Shown: piece by piece, positions 36,516 to 44,169 of the stretch
Layout: each line of letters begins with the position of its first letter
Position numbering within the stretch: the stretch's first letter is position 1
Assembly: GCA_030683005.1 (NCBI GenBank)
Contig: JAUXMY010000043.1
Coordinates: 1-64,000 of the forward strand
Reading direction: 5' to 3'
Source: Caulobacter sp.
Lineage (GTDB): Bacteria; Pseudomonadota; Alphaproteobacteria; Caulobacterales; Caulobacteraceae
Length of the DNA stretch: 64,000 nucleotides
The notes under the pieces: model-generated
What the model saw: the letters and a program-made list of their open reading frames with translations, nothing else
The model's database searches: none
What the model was told of the DNA's origin: nothing
Position numbers and translations under genes: made by a program

Positions 36516-36628
36516 GGCGTGGTTCGCGACGCTCGCTGAAGCGCTCGCTCCTCACCATGACGACCATTGTTGCAGCCCACTTCCCTTCGTCATCCTGAGG
36601 AGCCCGCAGGGCGTCGCGAAGGACGCAG
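36516..36628. repeat. Intergenic paired inverted repeat, family A copy 5
   Basis: Here the left unit is of the TGGT/ACCA variant (GCGTGGTTCGCGACGC ... CTCACCATGACG) and the right unit is the inverted TCCT/AGGA variant, the reverse order of copies 1 and 4. Confidence 0.8.
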
Positions 36629-36650
36629 GGCGCAGATGCAGGAGACCGCG

Positions 36651-37799
36651 ATGTCCGAACCGAAACCCTTCAAGGTCGACTGGGCGGAGGCCGATGTGCG
36701 GCGGGTGCTGGACCAGGTGCGGCACTATCCCTGGCCGCCGGCCCCGGCGGTGGAGGACGGCTGGCTCTATGGCTGCGACGCGACCTTCCTGGAGGAGATC
36801 TGCGCGCATTGGGCCGACCGCTACGACTGGCGCGCGGCGCAGGCGGAGCTGAACCGCTTCCCGCAGTTCACAGCGCGGATCGAGGACTTCGACATCCACT
36901 TCGTCCATGTCGTCGGCGAGGCGGGCGGCAAGCGGCCGCTGCTGCTGACCCACGGCTGGCCCGGCAGCCACTACGAGTTCTGGGCCAGCATCGAGAAGCT
37001 GGCCTTCCCCTCGCGGTTCGGCGGCGACCCGGCCGACGCGTTTGACGTGGTGGTTCCCAGCCTGCCGGGCTTCGGCTTCTCCTCGAAGCCGAAGCGCCCG
37101 GTCGGCCAGCGGCTGACGGCGAAGCTGTTCAACGCCCTGATGACCGACGTCCTCGGCTACGACAGCTACCTGGCCCAGGGCGGCGACTGGGGCGGGCTGG
37201 TCACCTCATGGCTGGGCTTCGATCACGGCGCCCACGCCAGGGCCATCCACCTCAACATGATCGGCTTCCGCCCCAAGGGCGGGCCGCAGTCGCCCGAGGA
37301 GGTCGCCTGGCTGCAGCACAGCCAGATGATGATGCAGATGCTCGGCGCCTATTTCAGCCTGCAGGCCTCAAAGCCGCAGTCGCTGGCCTGGCTCGGCGCC
37401 GGCAATCCGGTCGGGCAGGCGGCCTGGATCCTGGAGCGCTTCTACGACTGGTCCGACCTGCGCACGAAGCCGCTGATCGGCGCCTACACCCGCGACCAGC
37501 TGCTGACCAACATCATGATCTATGTGATGACCGGCAGCTTCACGACCGGCGCCTGGTACTACCGCGGCCTCATGGAAGAGGGCGGCGTGGCGGCCATGGA
37601 GGGACAACGCTGCGAGACCCCGACCGCCTTCGCCAACTTCCCGGGTGAGGCGCTCTACAAGGCTCCGCCGCGCAACTGGGCCGACCGCGCCTACAACATC
37701 ACCCGCTGGACCGACATGGAAACAGGCGGCCACTTCGCCGCGATGGAAGAGCCGGACCTGTTCGTGGCGGATGTGCGGGATTGGGCGCGGGGACTGTGA
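36651..37799 (+). CDS. Epoxide hydrolase (EHN-domain alpha/beta hydrolase)
   Basis: A 382-residue epoxide hydrolase of the juvenile-hormone/microsomal type. The N-terminal EHN domain covers ~1-100 (PFKVDWAEADVRRVLDQVRH, YDWRAAQAELNRFPQF). The alpha/beta hydrolase part has the oxyanion motif HGWPGS and the nucleophile Asp in QGGDWGGLVTSW. The catalytic His is in GGHFAAMEEP near the end. These enzymes add water to epoxides through an Asp ester. The start at 36651 follows CAGGAGACCGCG. It is a single gene; family D hairpins follow. Confidence 0.92.
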   Translation: MSEPKPFKVDWAEADVRRVLDQVRHYPWPPAPAVEDGWLYGCDATFLEEICAHWADRYDWRAAQAELNRFPQFTARIEDFDIHFVHVVGEAGGKRPLLLTHGWPGSHYEFWASIEKLAFPSRFGGDPADAFDVVVPSLPGFGFSSKPKRPVGQRLTAKLFNALMTDVLGYDSYLAQGGDWGGLVTSWLGFDHGAHARAIHLNMIGFRPKGGPQSPEEVAWLQHSQMMMQMLGAYFSLQASKPQSLAWLGAGNPVGQAAWILERFYDWSDLRTKPLIGAYTRDQLLTNIMIYVMTGSFTTGAWYYRGLMEEGGVAAMEGQRCETPTAFANFPGEALYKAPPRNWADRAYNITRWTDMETGGHFAAMEEPDLFVADVRDWARGL

Positions 37800-37818
37800 G
37801 CGAAGCGTAGGCATTGCC

Positions 37819-37850
37819 GGGGACATGTACCGTCTTCGGTACGTGTCCCC
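37819..37850. terminator. GGGGACA-type hairpin (family D) after the epoxide hydrolase gene
   Basis: GGGGACATGTACCG (37819-37832) / CGGTACGTGTCCCC (37837-37850), loop TCTT, with one G-T pair. It starts 19 bases after the stop codon and is almost the complement of the element at 16612. Confidence 0.6.
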
Positions 37851-37865
37851 ACCAGCTTGAAGCGG

Positions 37866-37897
37866 CCGGGGACACGCACTGAAGTGCATGTCCCCGG
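37866..37897. repeat. Second GGGGACA-type hairpin (family D)
   Basis: CCGGGGACACGCACT (37866-37880) paired with AGTGCATGTCCCCGG (37883-37897), a long near-perfect stem with a two-base loop. It stands 15 bases behind the previous hairpin. Confidence 0.6.
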
Positions 37898-37903
37898 CTG
37901 AGA

Positions 37904-38077
37904 TCACGCCTCAGCCTTCCCCTTCAGCAGGAACAGCGCCGCAAGGCTCAGCGCGCAGGCGGTGCTGAGTTCCCCGTTCGCCTCTGGTTGCTGCGCGACG
38001 GGCGACGGGTCAAGTCCCACGCGGCCCACAACCTGTCCGATGTTTAACTTGCGCAAGCGGCCGCCCGGCGGGTTCAT
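37904..38077 (-). CDS. Possible small protein with hydrophobic C-terminus
   Basis: A 57-codon frame ending in TACALSLAALFLLKGKAEA, which could be a short membrane-associated helix. There is no clear ribosome site and no family recognised. Its 5' end nearly abuts the divergent 2OG-oxygenase start. It may not be real. Confidence 0.25.
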   Translation of the reverse strand: MNPPGGRLRKLNIGQVVGRVGLDPSPVAQQPEANGELSTACALSLAALFLLKGKAEA

Positions 38078-38085
38078 CCCGCGCA

Positions 38086-38877
38086 ATGAACGGCGGTGCG
38101 AGACCGCGCGTCGGCACGGGTGGGGAGACGTCGTTGGGCAATCAGCTGCGCCTCGACGGCGGGTTGCGGCCTCAGGCGTACAGACCTGTGTTCCGGCAAT
38201 TTCGCCGTCTGCATATCCCGGGCTTCCTCGACCCCGATTCCGCCGCCGGGCTGTACCGGTCCGTGGCGCTGTCCCGCGGCTGGCTGCGGACGATCCATGT
38301 CGACAAGGGGCAGGACGCCGAGATCGTGCTGGACGCCGAAGACGCCCCGTCGCCACAAGCCAGGGCCGTGCTGGAGCGGCAGCTCATGGGCATGGCGCGA
38401 GACTCGTTCCGCTACATCTTCGATCTGATCCGGGTCAGCGCCGATGTGAGGGCCGGCCGACAGGTCGATCCTGCGCTCGCCGCCGCCTTCGCCTTCGTCA
38501 ACAGCGCCCCGTTCCTGGACTTCGTCCGCACCCTGACCGGCGAGCCGGACCTGGCCTATTGCGACATGACGGCCACCCGCTACCGGGGCGGCGACTTCCT
38601 GACCGTCCATGACGACGAAGCGCCCGAACAGCATCGACGCTTCGCCTATGTCCTGAACCTGACCCCGAAGTGGCGGGCCGACTGGGGCGGCATCCTGATG
38701 TTCCTCGACGACGAGGATCATGTCGCTGAAGGCTATGTGCCGGCCTTCAACGCCCTCAACATCTTCGAGGTGCCCCAGCGCCACTCGGTGTCGATGGTCG
38801 CGCCCTTCGCAGAGGGCGAGCGGATTTCCCTGACCGGCTGGATCCGCAGCCGCGCCCCGGCCGACGGCGAAAGCTGA
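38086..38877 (+). CDS. 2OG-Fe(II) oxygenase (prolyl-4-hydroxylase-like)
   Basis: A 263-residue 2-oxoglutarate- and iron-dependent oxygenase. The iron triad is present: His175-x-Asp177 in FLTVHDDEAP and His233 in VPQRHSVSMVAP; the 2-oxoglutarate Arg is probably R246 in GERISLTGW. The core strand RFAYVLNLTPKWRADWGG is typical of the TPA1/OGFOD-like prolyl hydroxylases that modify proteins, for example ribosomal or translation factors. The start may be the ATG at 38086 or a TTG at 38134 with GGGGAG upstream. A related but ligand-less protein follows at 39001. Confidence 0.85.
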   Translation: MNGGARPRVGTGGETSLGNQLRLDGGLRPQAYRPVFRQFRRLHIPGFLDPDSAAGLYRSVALSRGWLRTIHVDKGQDAEIVLDAEDAPSPQARAVLERQLMGMARDSFRYIFDLIRVSADVRAGRQVDPALAAAFAFVNSAPFLDFVRTLTGEPDLAYCDMTATRYRGGDFLTVHDDEAPEQHRRFAYVLNLTPKWRADWGGILMFLDDEDHVAEGYVPAFNALNIFEVPQRHSVSMVAPFAEGERISLTGWIRSRAPADGES

Positions 38878-39000
38878 GGCCTGGACTGGCGCTCGGGAGC
38901 ATCCGGGCGGCGAAACGGCCGGACTACCGCCTGCGACTCTAGCCAAGACCACGATCCTATTGTTACAAATCCGTAAGGTTTTGGGGAAAGCTGGTTCGGG

Positions 39001-39495
39001 GTGGAGCAGACGGGGATCTCCCTTCCAGAGCGGGACGCCTTGCGCGCCTCGCTTGCGGCGCGGGGTTGGGCGCGCGCGGCTGACGCCGTGCCCAAGGCGG
39101 TCCGCGACGACCTGCTGGCTGCCGCCGCGTCTGCCCACTGGACCCCGCAGGCCGGCGAGGACCACGCCCTCGACACCGCGCCGCTGACGGCGCCGGACCT
39201 CATGGCGGCGCTGGGCGCGACAAGCCTGCGGCTCATCCGTCACGCTCCCGGGCAATGGGGTCTGCCGCCGGCCGAGGCCGGGCGGATCGGTCTCGTCCTC
39301 GACCTCATCAGCGACTGGCCGTCGGCGCACGGCGGCCTGCTGCTGGTCCAGGACGGCGAGCCCCTGCGCGGCTGGCGGCCGGAGCCGGGCGCCCTGACAC
39401 TGTTCGACCGGTCCCGCCCGCCGACCCTGTCGCTGGTGACTCCCGCCGCGCGGACGCCCCGTCTTGCCGTGCTGGGCGTGCTGCAGGACATCTGA
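39001..39495 (+). CDS. Degenerate 2OG-oxygenase-fold protein
   Basis: 164 residues. The C-terminal half (RIGLVLDLISDWPSAHGGLL, GWRPEPGALTLFDRS, PRLAVLGVL) follows the same strand pattern as the oxygenase upstream (RFAYVLNLTPKWRADWGGIL, GYVPAFNALNIFEVP, ERISLTGWI). The His-x-Asp pair is missing between RLIRHAPGQWGL and GRIGLV, and the second His is replaced (RPPTLSLVTP against QRHSVSMVAP). It therefore probably binds no iron and may be a non-catalytic partner or a gene in decay. The start is a GTG at 39001 with no strong ribosome site. The relationship is my own alignment by eye. Confidence 0.6.
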   Translation: MEQTGISLPERDALRASLAARGWARAADAVPKAVRDDLLAAAASAHWTPQAGEDHALDTAPLTAPDLMAALGATSLRLIRHAPGQWGLPPAEAGRIGLVLDLISDWPSAHGGLLLVQDGEPLRGWRPEPGALTLFDRSRPPTLSLVTPAARTPRLAVLGVLQDI

Positions 39496-39527
39496 GCGGT
39501 CCGGCGCGGCTGTGCTATAGCCCGCCC

Positions 39528-39698
39528 ATGACCGACAAGACCCAGACCCCCGCCGAGAAGATGAAGGCCATCCTGGCGAAGAAGCAGGGCGGCCTTGCCG
39601 CCGCCGGCCAGGCCAACGCCGCATCCGGCGGCAAGAAGGGCGAGCGCAACGCCGCCGCCGCCTCGATGTCCAAGTCCAAGCCGGCCCTGCGGAAGTAG
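39528..39698 (+). CDS. Small basic hypothetical protein, 56 residues
   Basis: Lysine/alanine-rich (KMKAILAKKQGGLAAAGQAN, GGKKGERNAAAASMSKSKPA), probably mostly disordered after one helix (PAEKMKAILAKK). It starts with ATG at 39528 with no strong ribosome site, in a same-strand series between the oxygenase-like gene and the aldolase gene, two bases before the latter's GTG. I recognise no named family with certainty; similar small basic proteins accompany other genes in alphaproteobacteria. Confidence 0.6.
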   Translation: MTDKTQTPAEKMKAILAKKQGGLAAAGQANAASGGKKGERNAAAASMSKSKPALRK

Positions 39699-39700
39699 CC

Positions 39701-40762
39701 GTGGCCGGACGCTACGACTTCGCCTCCGACAATGTCGCCGGCGCGATGCCGGAAGTGATCGAGGCCATCATCGCCGCCAACGCCGGCGTGGCGTCCGGCT
39801 ATGGGACCGACCACGTCAGCGCCCGCGCCGCCGACCTGATCCGCGCAGCGCTCGACGCCGACGCCGAGGTGCGGTTCGTCGCGTCGGGCACGGCGGCCAA
39901 CGCCCTGTCCTGCGCGGTGCTCGCCCAGCCGCATGAGGCGGTGCTGGCCCACGAGCACGCCCACATCCTGACCGACGAGACGGGCGCGCCGGGCTACTTC
40001 GGCGCCGGGGTCGGACTCATCGGCCTGCCGGGCCGGAGTGGTCGCATCGATCCGGCGGCCCTCGCCGCGGCGCTGGACCAGCCGGAAGTGTCCTATCGCC
40101 AGCCGGCGGCCGCCCTGTCGCTGACCAACGCCACCGAATACGGAACCGTATATTCGGTCGACAGCTTCCGGGCGCTGATCGATCCGGTGAAGGCCCGGGG
40201 CTACGGCGTGCACCTCGACGGCGCGCGGCTGGCCAACGCGGTCGCGGCCGGATTTGATCTTAAGGCAGTCCCCGGGCTGGGCGTCGACATCCTGATCATG
40301 GGCGGGACCAAGGCAGGCTCGACCCCGACCGAGGCCATCGTCCTGCTGAACAAGGGGCTGGCCCGCAGGTTCGACGCGCGGCTGAAACACGCCGGCCAGC
40401 TGGTCTCCAAGGGCCGGTTCCTGGCGGCGCCCTGGATCGGCCTGCTGGAGACCGGCGCCTGGTCGGCCCGCGCGGCGCATGCCAACGCCATGGCCCGGCG
40501 GCTGGCGGCCCTGATGCCGTTTCCGATCGTCCACCCGGTCGAGGCCAACGGCGTCTTCGTCGAGATGGACCAGCCGACGCTGGACCGCCTCGGCCGCAAG
40601 GGCTGGTTCGTCTACCGCTTCATCGACGGCACGGTGCGCTTCATGTGCAGCTGGGCGACGACGCCGGAGATGGTGGACGAGCTGGGCGAAGCCCTGCGGG
40701 CGGTGGCGGATGGCGTCGATGCCGTGGCGACCGGCGGGGCGCAGCCCGAACGGCCGGGATAG
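39701..40762 (+). CDS. Low-specificity L-threonine aldolase-like PLP enzyme
   Basis: A 353-residue cytosolic fold-type I PLP enzyme that splits threonine or related beta-hydroxy amino acids to glycine and an aldehyde. It begins YDFASDNVAGAMPEVIEAI, has the cofactor-binding FVASGTAANALS, HEHAHILTDETGAP, HLDGARLANAV and the PLP lysine in IMGGTKAGST. The ending RFMCSWATTPEMVDEL is typical. The start is a GTG at 39701, two bases after the small protein. Substrate may also be other beta-hydroxy-alpha-amino acids. Confidence 0.9.
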   Translation: MAGRYDFASDNVAGAMPEVIEAIIAANAGVASGYGTDHVSARAADLIRAALDADAEVRFVASGTAANALSCAVLAQPHEAVLAHEHAHILTDETGAPGYFGAGVGLIGLPGRSGRIDPAALAAALDQPEVSYRQPAAALSLTNATEYGTVYSVDSFRALIDPVKARGYGVHLDGARLANAVAAGFDLKAVPGLGVDILIMGGTKAGSTPTEAIVLLNKGLARRFDARLKHAGQLVSKGRFLAAPWIGLLETGAWSARAAHANAMARRLAALMPFPIVHPVEANGVFVEMDQPTLDRLGRKGWFVYRFIDGTVRFMCSWATTPEMVDELGEALRAVADGVDAVATGGAQPERPG

Positions 40763-40815
40763 TGCCGGCGACGCGGCTCTTGCCTGACGCTACGTCGCGG
40801 CCTTAGCTCGCGCCC

Positions 40816-41970
40816 ATGAGCGAGCAATCCCATCCCGAGATCCGTGAGGCCGTCCGCAAGCTGTGCGCGGGCTTTCCCGGCGAGTACTGGCGCGCACTGG
40901 ACCGCGACCGGACCTACCCCACCGAGTTTGTCCGCACCCTTACCGAGGCGGGCTTCCTGTCGGTGCTGATCCCGGAGGAGTACGGCGGCTCGGGCCTGGG
41001 CCTGTCGGCGGCGACGGCGGTGCTGGAGGAGATTCACCGCAGCGGCGGAAACGGCGGCGGCTGTCACGCCCAGATGTACACCATGGGCACGGTGCTCAAG
41101 CACGGCAGCAAGGCCCAGAAGGAGGCCTATCTGCCGAAGATCGCCTCGGGCGAGCTGCGACTGCAAGCCTTCGGCGTCACCGAACCGACCGCCGGCACCG
41201 ACACCACCCGCATCTCGACCTTCGCCAAACGGGTCGGCGACAAGTACGTCGTCAACGGCCAGAAGATCTGGATCAGCCGCGCCGAGCACAGCGACCTGAT
41301 GGTGCTGCTGGTCCGCACCACCCCGCGCGAGGAGGCCGCCCGCCCGGCCGACGGCATGAGTGTGCTGCTGGTCGACATGCGCCAGGCGGTCGGCAATGGC
41401 CTGACCATCCGGCCGATCCGCACCATGCTGAACCACGCCACCACCGAGCTGTTCTTCGACAACCTCGAGGTGCCGGTGGAAAACCTCGTCGGCGAGGAGG
41501 GCAAGGGCTTCCGCTACATCCTCGACGGCATGAACGCCGAGCGCATCCTGATCGCGGCTGAATGCATCGGCGACGGGCGCTTCTTCATCGACCGCGCCTC
41601 GGCCTATGCCAAGGACCGTTCCGTCTTCGGCCGGGCCATCGGCGAGAACCAGGGCGTGCAGTTCCCCATCGCCCGCAACCATGTCCAGCTGTCGGCCGCC
41701 GCCCTGATGGTCGACCACGCCGCAGCCCTGTTCGAGGCGGGTCAGCCGTGCGGCACCGAGGCCAACATGGCCAAGATGCTGGCGTCCGAAGCCTCGTGGG
41801 CGGCCGCCGACACCTGCATCCAGACCCACGGCGGCTTCGGCTTCGCCGAGGAGTACGACGTCGAGCGCAAGTTCCGCGAGACCCGCCTCTACCAGGTGGC
41901 CCCGATCAGCACGAACCTGATCCTGAGCCATGTGGGCACGCACGTGCTGGGGATGCCGAAGAGCTTCTAG
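40816..41970 (+). CDS. Acyl-CoA dehydrogenase
   Basis: A 384-residue FAD-dependent flavoprotein for alpha,beta-dehydrogenation of an acyl-CoA. Signatures are LQAFGVTEPTAGTDTTRIST, YVVNGQKIWISRAEHSD, FGRAIGENQGVQFPIA and QTHGGFGFAEEYDVERKFRE, then TRLYQVAPISTNLI. The catalytic base, usually a Glu in the C-terminal helical domain, cannot be pinned down safely. Length is standard. Chain length and pathway are unknown; no other beta-oxidation genes are adjacent. Confidence 0.92.
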   Translation: MSEQSHPEIREAVRKLCAGFPGEYWRALDRDRTYPTEFVRTLTEAGFLSVLIPEEYGGSGLGLSAATAVLEEIHRSGGNGGGCHAQMYTMGTVLKHGSKAQKEAYLPKIASGELRLQAFGVTEPTAGTDTTRISTFAKRVGDKYVVNGQKIWISRAEHSDLMVLLVRTTPREEAARPADGMSVLLVDMRQAVGNGLTIRPIRTMLNHATTELFFDNLEVPVENLVGEEGKGFRYILDGMNAERILIAAECIGDGRFFIDRASAYAKDRSVFGRAIGENQGVQFPIARNHVQLSAAALMVDHAAALFEAGQPCGTEANMAKMLASEASWAAADTCIQTHGGFGFAEEYDVERKFRETRLYQVAPISTNLILSHVGTHVLGMPKSF

Positions 41971-41971
41971 G

Positions 41972-42084
41972 TCCTGCGTGCTTCGACACGCACCCTGCGG
42001 TTGCTGCTCAGCATGACGTGAAGAGGCGGTCTTCAATCGACGTCATCCTGAGCAGCCGCGAAGCGGCGTGTCGAAGGACGCACG
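41972..42084. repeat. Intergenic paired inverted repeat, family A copy 6
   Basis: The left unit carries a third arm combination (GCGTGCTTCGACACGC ... CTCAGCATGACG, that is TGCT/AGCA). The right unit is the inverted TCCT/AGGA type (TCATCCTGAGCAGCC ... GTCGAAGGACGCAC). Confidence 0.78.
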
Positions 42085-42107
42085 GCTCCCCCTTGCATAA
42101 CCCCGCC

Positions 42108-42133
42108 GCATGGCTTTTTATCCGCAGCCATGC
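42108..42133. promoter_or_regulatory. Inverted repeat at the LysR gene start
   Basis: Perfect 8-bp arms GCATGGCT / AGCCATGC with a 10-base AT-rich spacer. It overlaps the start codon of the LysR gene (42130), so it fits autoregulation. CATGGCTTTT inside it recurs as CATAGCTTTT at 43034 before dgcN. Confidence 0.55.
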
Positions 42134-43026
42134 GTCTAAGGCATATTGAAGTGTTCCACGCGGTGTACGCGCACGGGTCGATCTCGACCGCGGCGCGGGC
42201 GCTGAACGTGTCCCAGCCATCGGTTTCCAAAGTGCTCAAGCACGCCGAGGACCAGCTTGGCTTTGGCCTGTTCCGGCGGGTGAAGGGGCGCCTGGCGCCG
42301 ACCGACGAGGCCCATGCCCTGTTCCGGGAGGTGAAGGAGGTCTTCGAGCGACTCGACTCGCTCAAACAGGCCGCCCGCAACCTCAAGCTCGGCGAGGGCG
42401 GTCACATCCGCGCCGCCGTGCTGCCGGCGCTGGGTCTGGGCGTGGCGCCCGAGGCCGTGGCCCGCTTCCGGGCGGCCCACCCGACCGTGACCTTCGACTT
42501 CCGGACGCTGCACTACGACGAGGTGCTGCGCGGCCTTTACGAGCACGAGGTCGACATGGCGCTGGCCTATGACGCCATCCAGCACCCGCGCATCGCCAAC
42601 TTCCAGATCGGGGCCGGCGAACTCATGCTCATGTTCCCGCGCGGGGAGTTCGGCGCGCCGGCCGCCGAGCGGCTGGACCTGGCCGAGCTCGAAACGCGCG
42701 AATACATCGGCTCGGGCGCCACGGGACCTGTCAGCGAGATCTTCTCCCGAGAGGTCGAGGAGCGTGGCCTGATCATCAACGAGCCCGTGACCTGCAGCAC
42801 CTTCTACATGGCCGCCTCGCTGGTGCGGAACGGCGTCGGGGTGGCGGTGGTCGACGAGTTCACCGCCCGGGCCGATCCGTCCGACAAGGTCGAGTTCCGG
42901 CCGCTGGATCCGCCGCTGAAGTTCGGCGTCTACTGCATGCACCTGGAGGACCGGCCGCTGTCGCACCTGTCCGAGAACTTCATCAAGACGATGAGCCAGG
43001 TGCTGGCGGAGAAGAGCGGGGGGTAG
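42130..43026 (+). CDS. LysR-family regulator, probable DgcR of the D-glutamate genes
   Basis: 298 residues. An N-terminal winged HTH (MRLRHIEVFHAVYAHGSIST, AARALNVSQPSVSKVLKHAE) is followed by a periplasmic-binding-like sensor domain (about 90-290; IRAAVLPALGLGVAPEAVAR, LVRNGVGVAVVDEFTA). It lies directly upstream of dgcN-dgcA on the same strand. In published work on D-glutamate use by marine bacteria a LysR protein, DgcR, sits beside these genes and responds to D-glutamate, so the same role is likely here. This is family knowledge plus position; binding was not tested. The start is preceded by a dyad that includes the ATG. Confidence 0.85.
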   Translation: MRLRHIEVFHAVYAHGSISTAARALNVSQPSVSKVLKHAEDQLGFGLFRRVKGRLAPTDEAHALFREVKEVFERLDSLKQAARNLKLGEGGHIRAAVLPALGLGVAPEAVARFRAAHPTVTFDFRTLHYDEVLRGLYEHEVDMALAYDAIQHPRIANFQIGAGELMLMFPRGEFGAPAAERLDLAELETREYIGSGATGPVSEIFSREVEERGLIINEPVTCSTFYMAASLVRNGVGVAVVDEFTARADPSDKVEFRPLDPPLKFGVYCMHLEDRPLSHLSENFIKTMSQVLAEKSGG

Positions 43027-43033
43027 GCTCACC

Positions 43034-43051
43034 CATAGCTTTTCTTCATAG
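43034..43051. promoter_or_regulatory. Candidate LysR box before dgcN
   Basis: CATAGCTTTTCTTCATAG shares CAT(A/G)GCTTTT with the dyad at the LysR gene start (42109-42118). It lies ~80-100 bases before the dgcN ATG, a usual distance for a LysR activation site. Confidence 0.45.
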
Positions 43052-43131
43052 ACCAGACCCGCATCTGAATTCGACGCCGGGGGGCTGTGTCGCGATGGTC
43101 GCGCCACCGACACCAGCCGCCCGAGCGTTCC

Positions 43132-44169
43132 ATGATTTCCTCTCCCTACCTCCTCTACCTGGGGGCCGCGACCGACCCGCTGGCGGTGAAGACCGCGCGC
43201 GGCGTGGCCGAGTGGCGACCGCAGCTCTGCGTCGGCCAGCGCCGGCTGCCGGGCTGCGAGGTCACCCTGGGCCTCGAGGACCTGACCGTCGCCGAGGCTG
43301 CGGCGCGCGGCGCGAAGACGATGATCATCGGCGAGGCCAACGCCGGGGGCGTGCTCAGCGCCGCCGCCATCCCGGAAATCGTCGCCGCGCTGGAAGCCGG
43401 CCTCGACGTCGCCAGCGGCCTGCACCAGCGGCTCGGCGAGATCCCCGCCATTCGCGAGGCGGCCGAGCGCCTGGGCCGCCGTCTGTTCGACGTGCGCCAG
43501 CCGCCGGCCGACCTCGGCGTCGGCAAGGGCGTGCCCCGCGCCGGCCTGCGGCTGCTCACCGTCGGCACCGACTGCTCGATGGGCAAGATGTACACCTCGC
43601 TGGCCCTGGAGCGTGAGATGCGGGCGAGGGGGCTGAAGGCCGACTTCCGCGCCACCGGCCAGACCGGCATCCTGATCGCCGGCGAGGGCGTGGCGGTGGA
43701 CGCCGTGGTCGCCGACTTCATCTCCGGCGGCGCCGAGCGGGTCTCCCCGGCCCGCCACGACGGCGGCTGGGACATCATCGAGGGGCAGGGTTCGCTGTTC
43801 CACCCGTCCTACGCCGGGGTTTCGCTGGGCCTGCTGCACGGCAGCCAGCCGGACGCCCTGGTGCTCTGCCACGAACCGGGCCGGCCGCACATGCGCGGGG
43901 TGCCGGGCCATCCGGTCCCCGGCTTGCGAGTGACGCTGGAGCGCAATCTCGAGGCCGCCCGCCTGACGAATGCCGCCGTCATCCCGGTGGGCGTGGCCTT
44001 CAACACCTCGGCGTTCAGCGACGAGGAGGCCGCCCGCCTCTGCGCCGAGGCCGCCGCCGAACTCAATCTGCCCTGCCAGGACCCTGTCCGCATGGGCGTC
44101 GACCAGATCGTGGACAATCTGCTGTCATGCTTCGAAGCTTCGTCGTCTCACGCCGCCGCTGGCCGCTGA
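43132..44169 (+). CDS. dgcN: D-glutamate N-acetyltransferase DgcN (DUF1611)
   Basis: 345 residues of the DUF1611 family. The Rossmann-like N-terminal part (PYLLYLGAATDPLAVKTARG, RPQLCVGQRRLPG) is followed by a P-loop-like GTDCSMGKMYTSLALEREM and FRATGQTGILIAGEG, VSPARHDGGWDIIEGQGSLF, all family hallmarks. DgcN has been shown in other proteobacteria to acetylate D-glutamate as the first step of a D-Glu catabolic route. The start MISSPYLLYLG at 43132 matches the family; a GTG 45 bases earlier does not. Its 3' end overlaps dgcA by 43 bases, which ties the two together. Confidence 0.88.
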   Translation: MISSPYLLYLGAATDPLAVKTARGVAEWRPQLCVGQRRLPGCEVTLGLEDLTVAEAAARGAKTMIIGEANAGGVLSAAAIPEIVAALEAGLDVASGLHQRLGEIPAIREAAERLGRRLFDVRQPPADLGVGKGVPRAGLRLLTVGTDCSMGKMYTSLALEREMRARGLKADFRATGQTGILIAGEGVAVDAVVADFISGGAERVSPARHDGGWDIIEGQGSLFHPSYAGVSLGLLHGSQPDALVLCHEPGRPHMRGVPGHPVPGLRVTLERNLEAARLTNAAVIPVGVAFNTSAFSDEEAARLCAEAAAELNLPCQDPVRMGVDQIVDNLLSCFEASSSHAAAGR

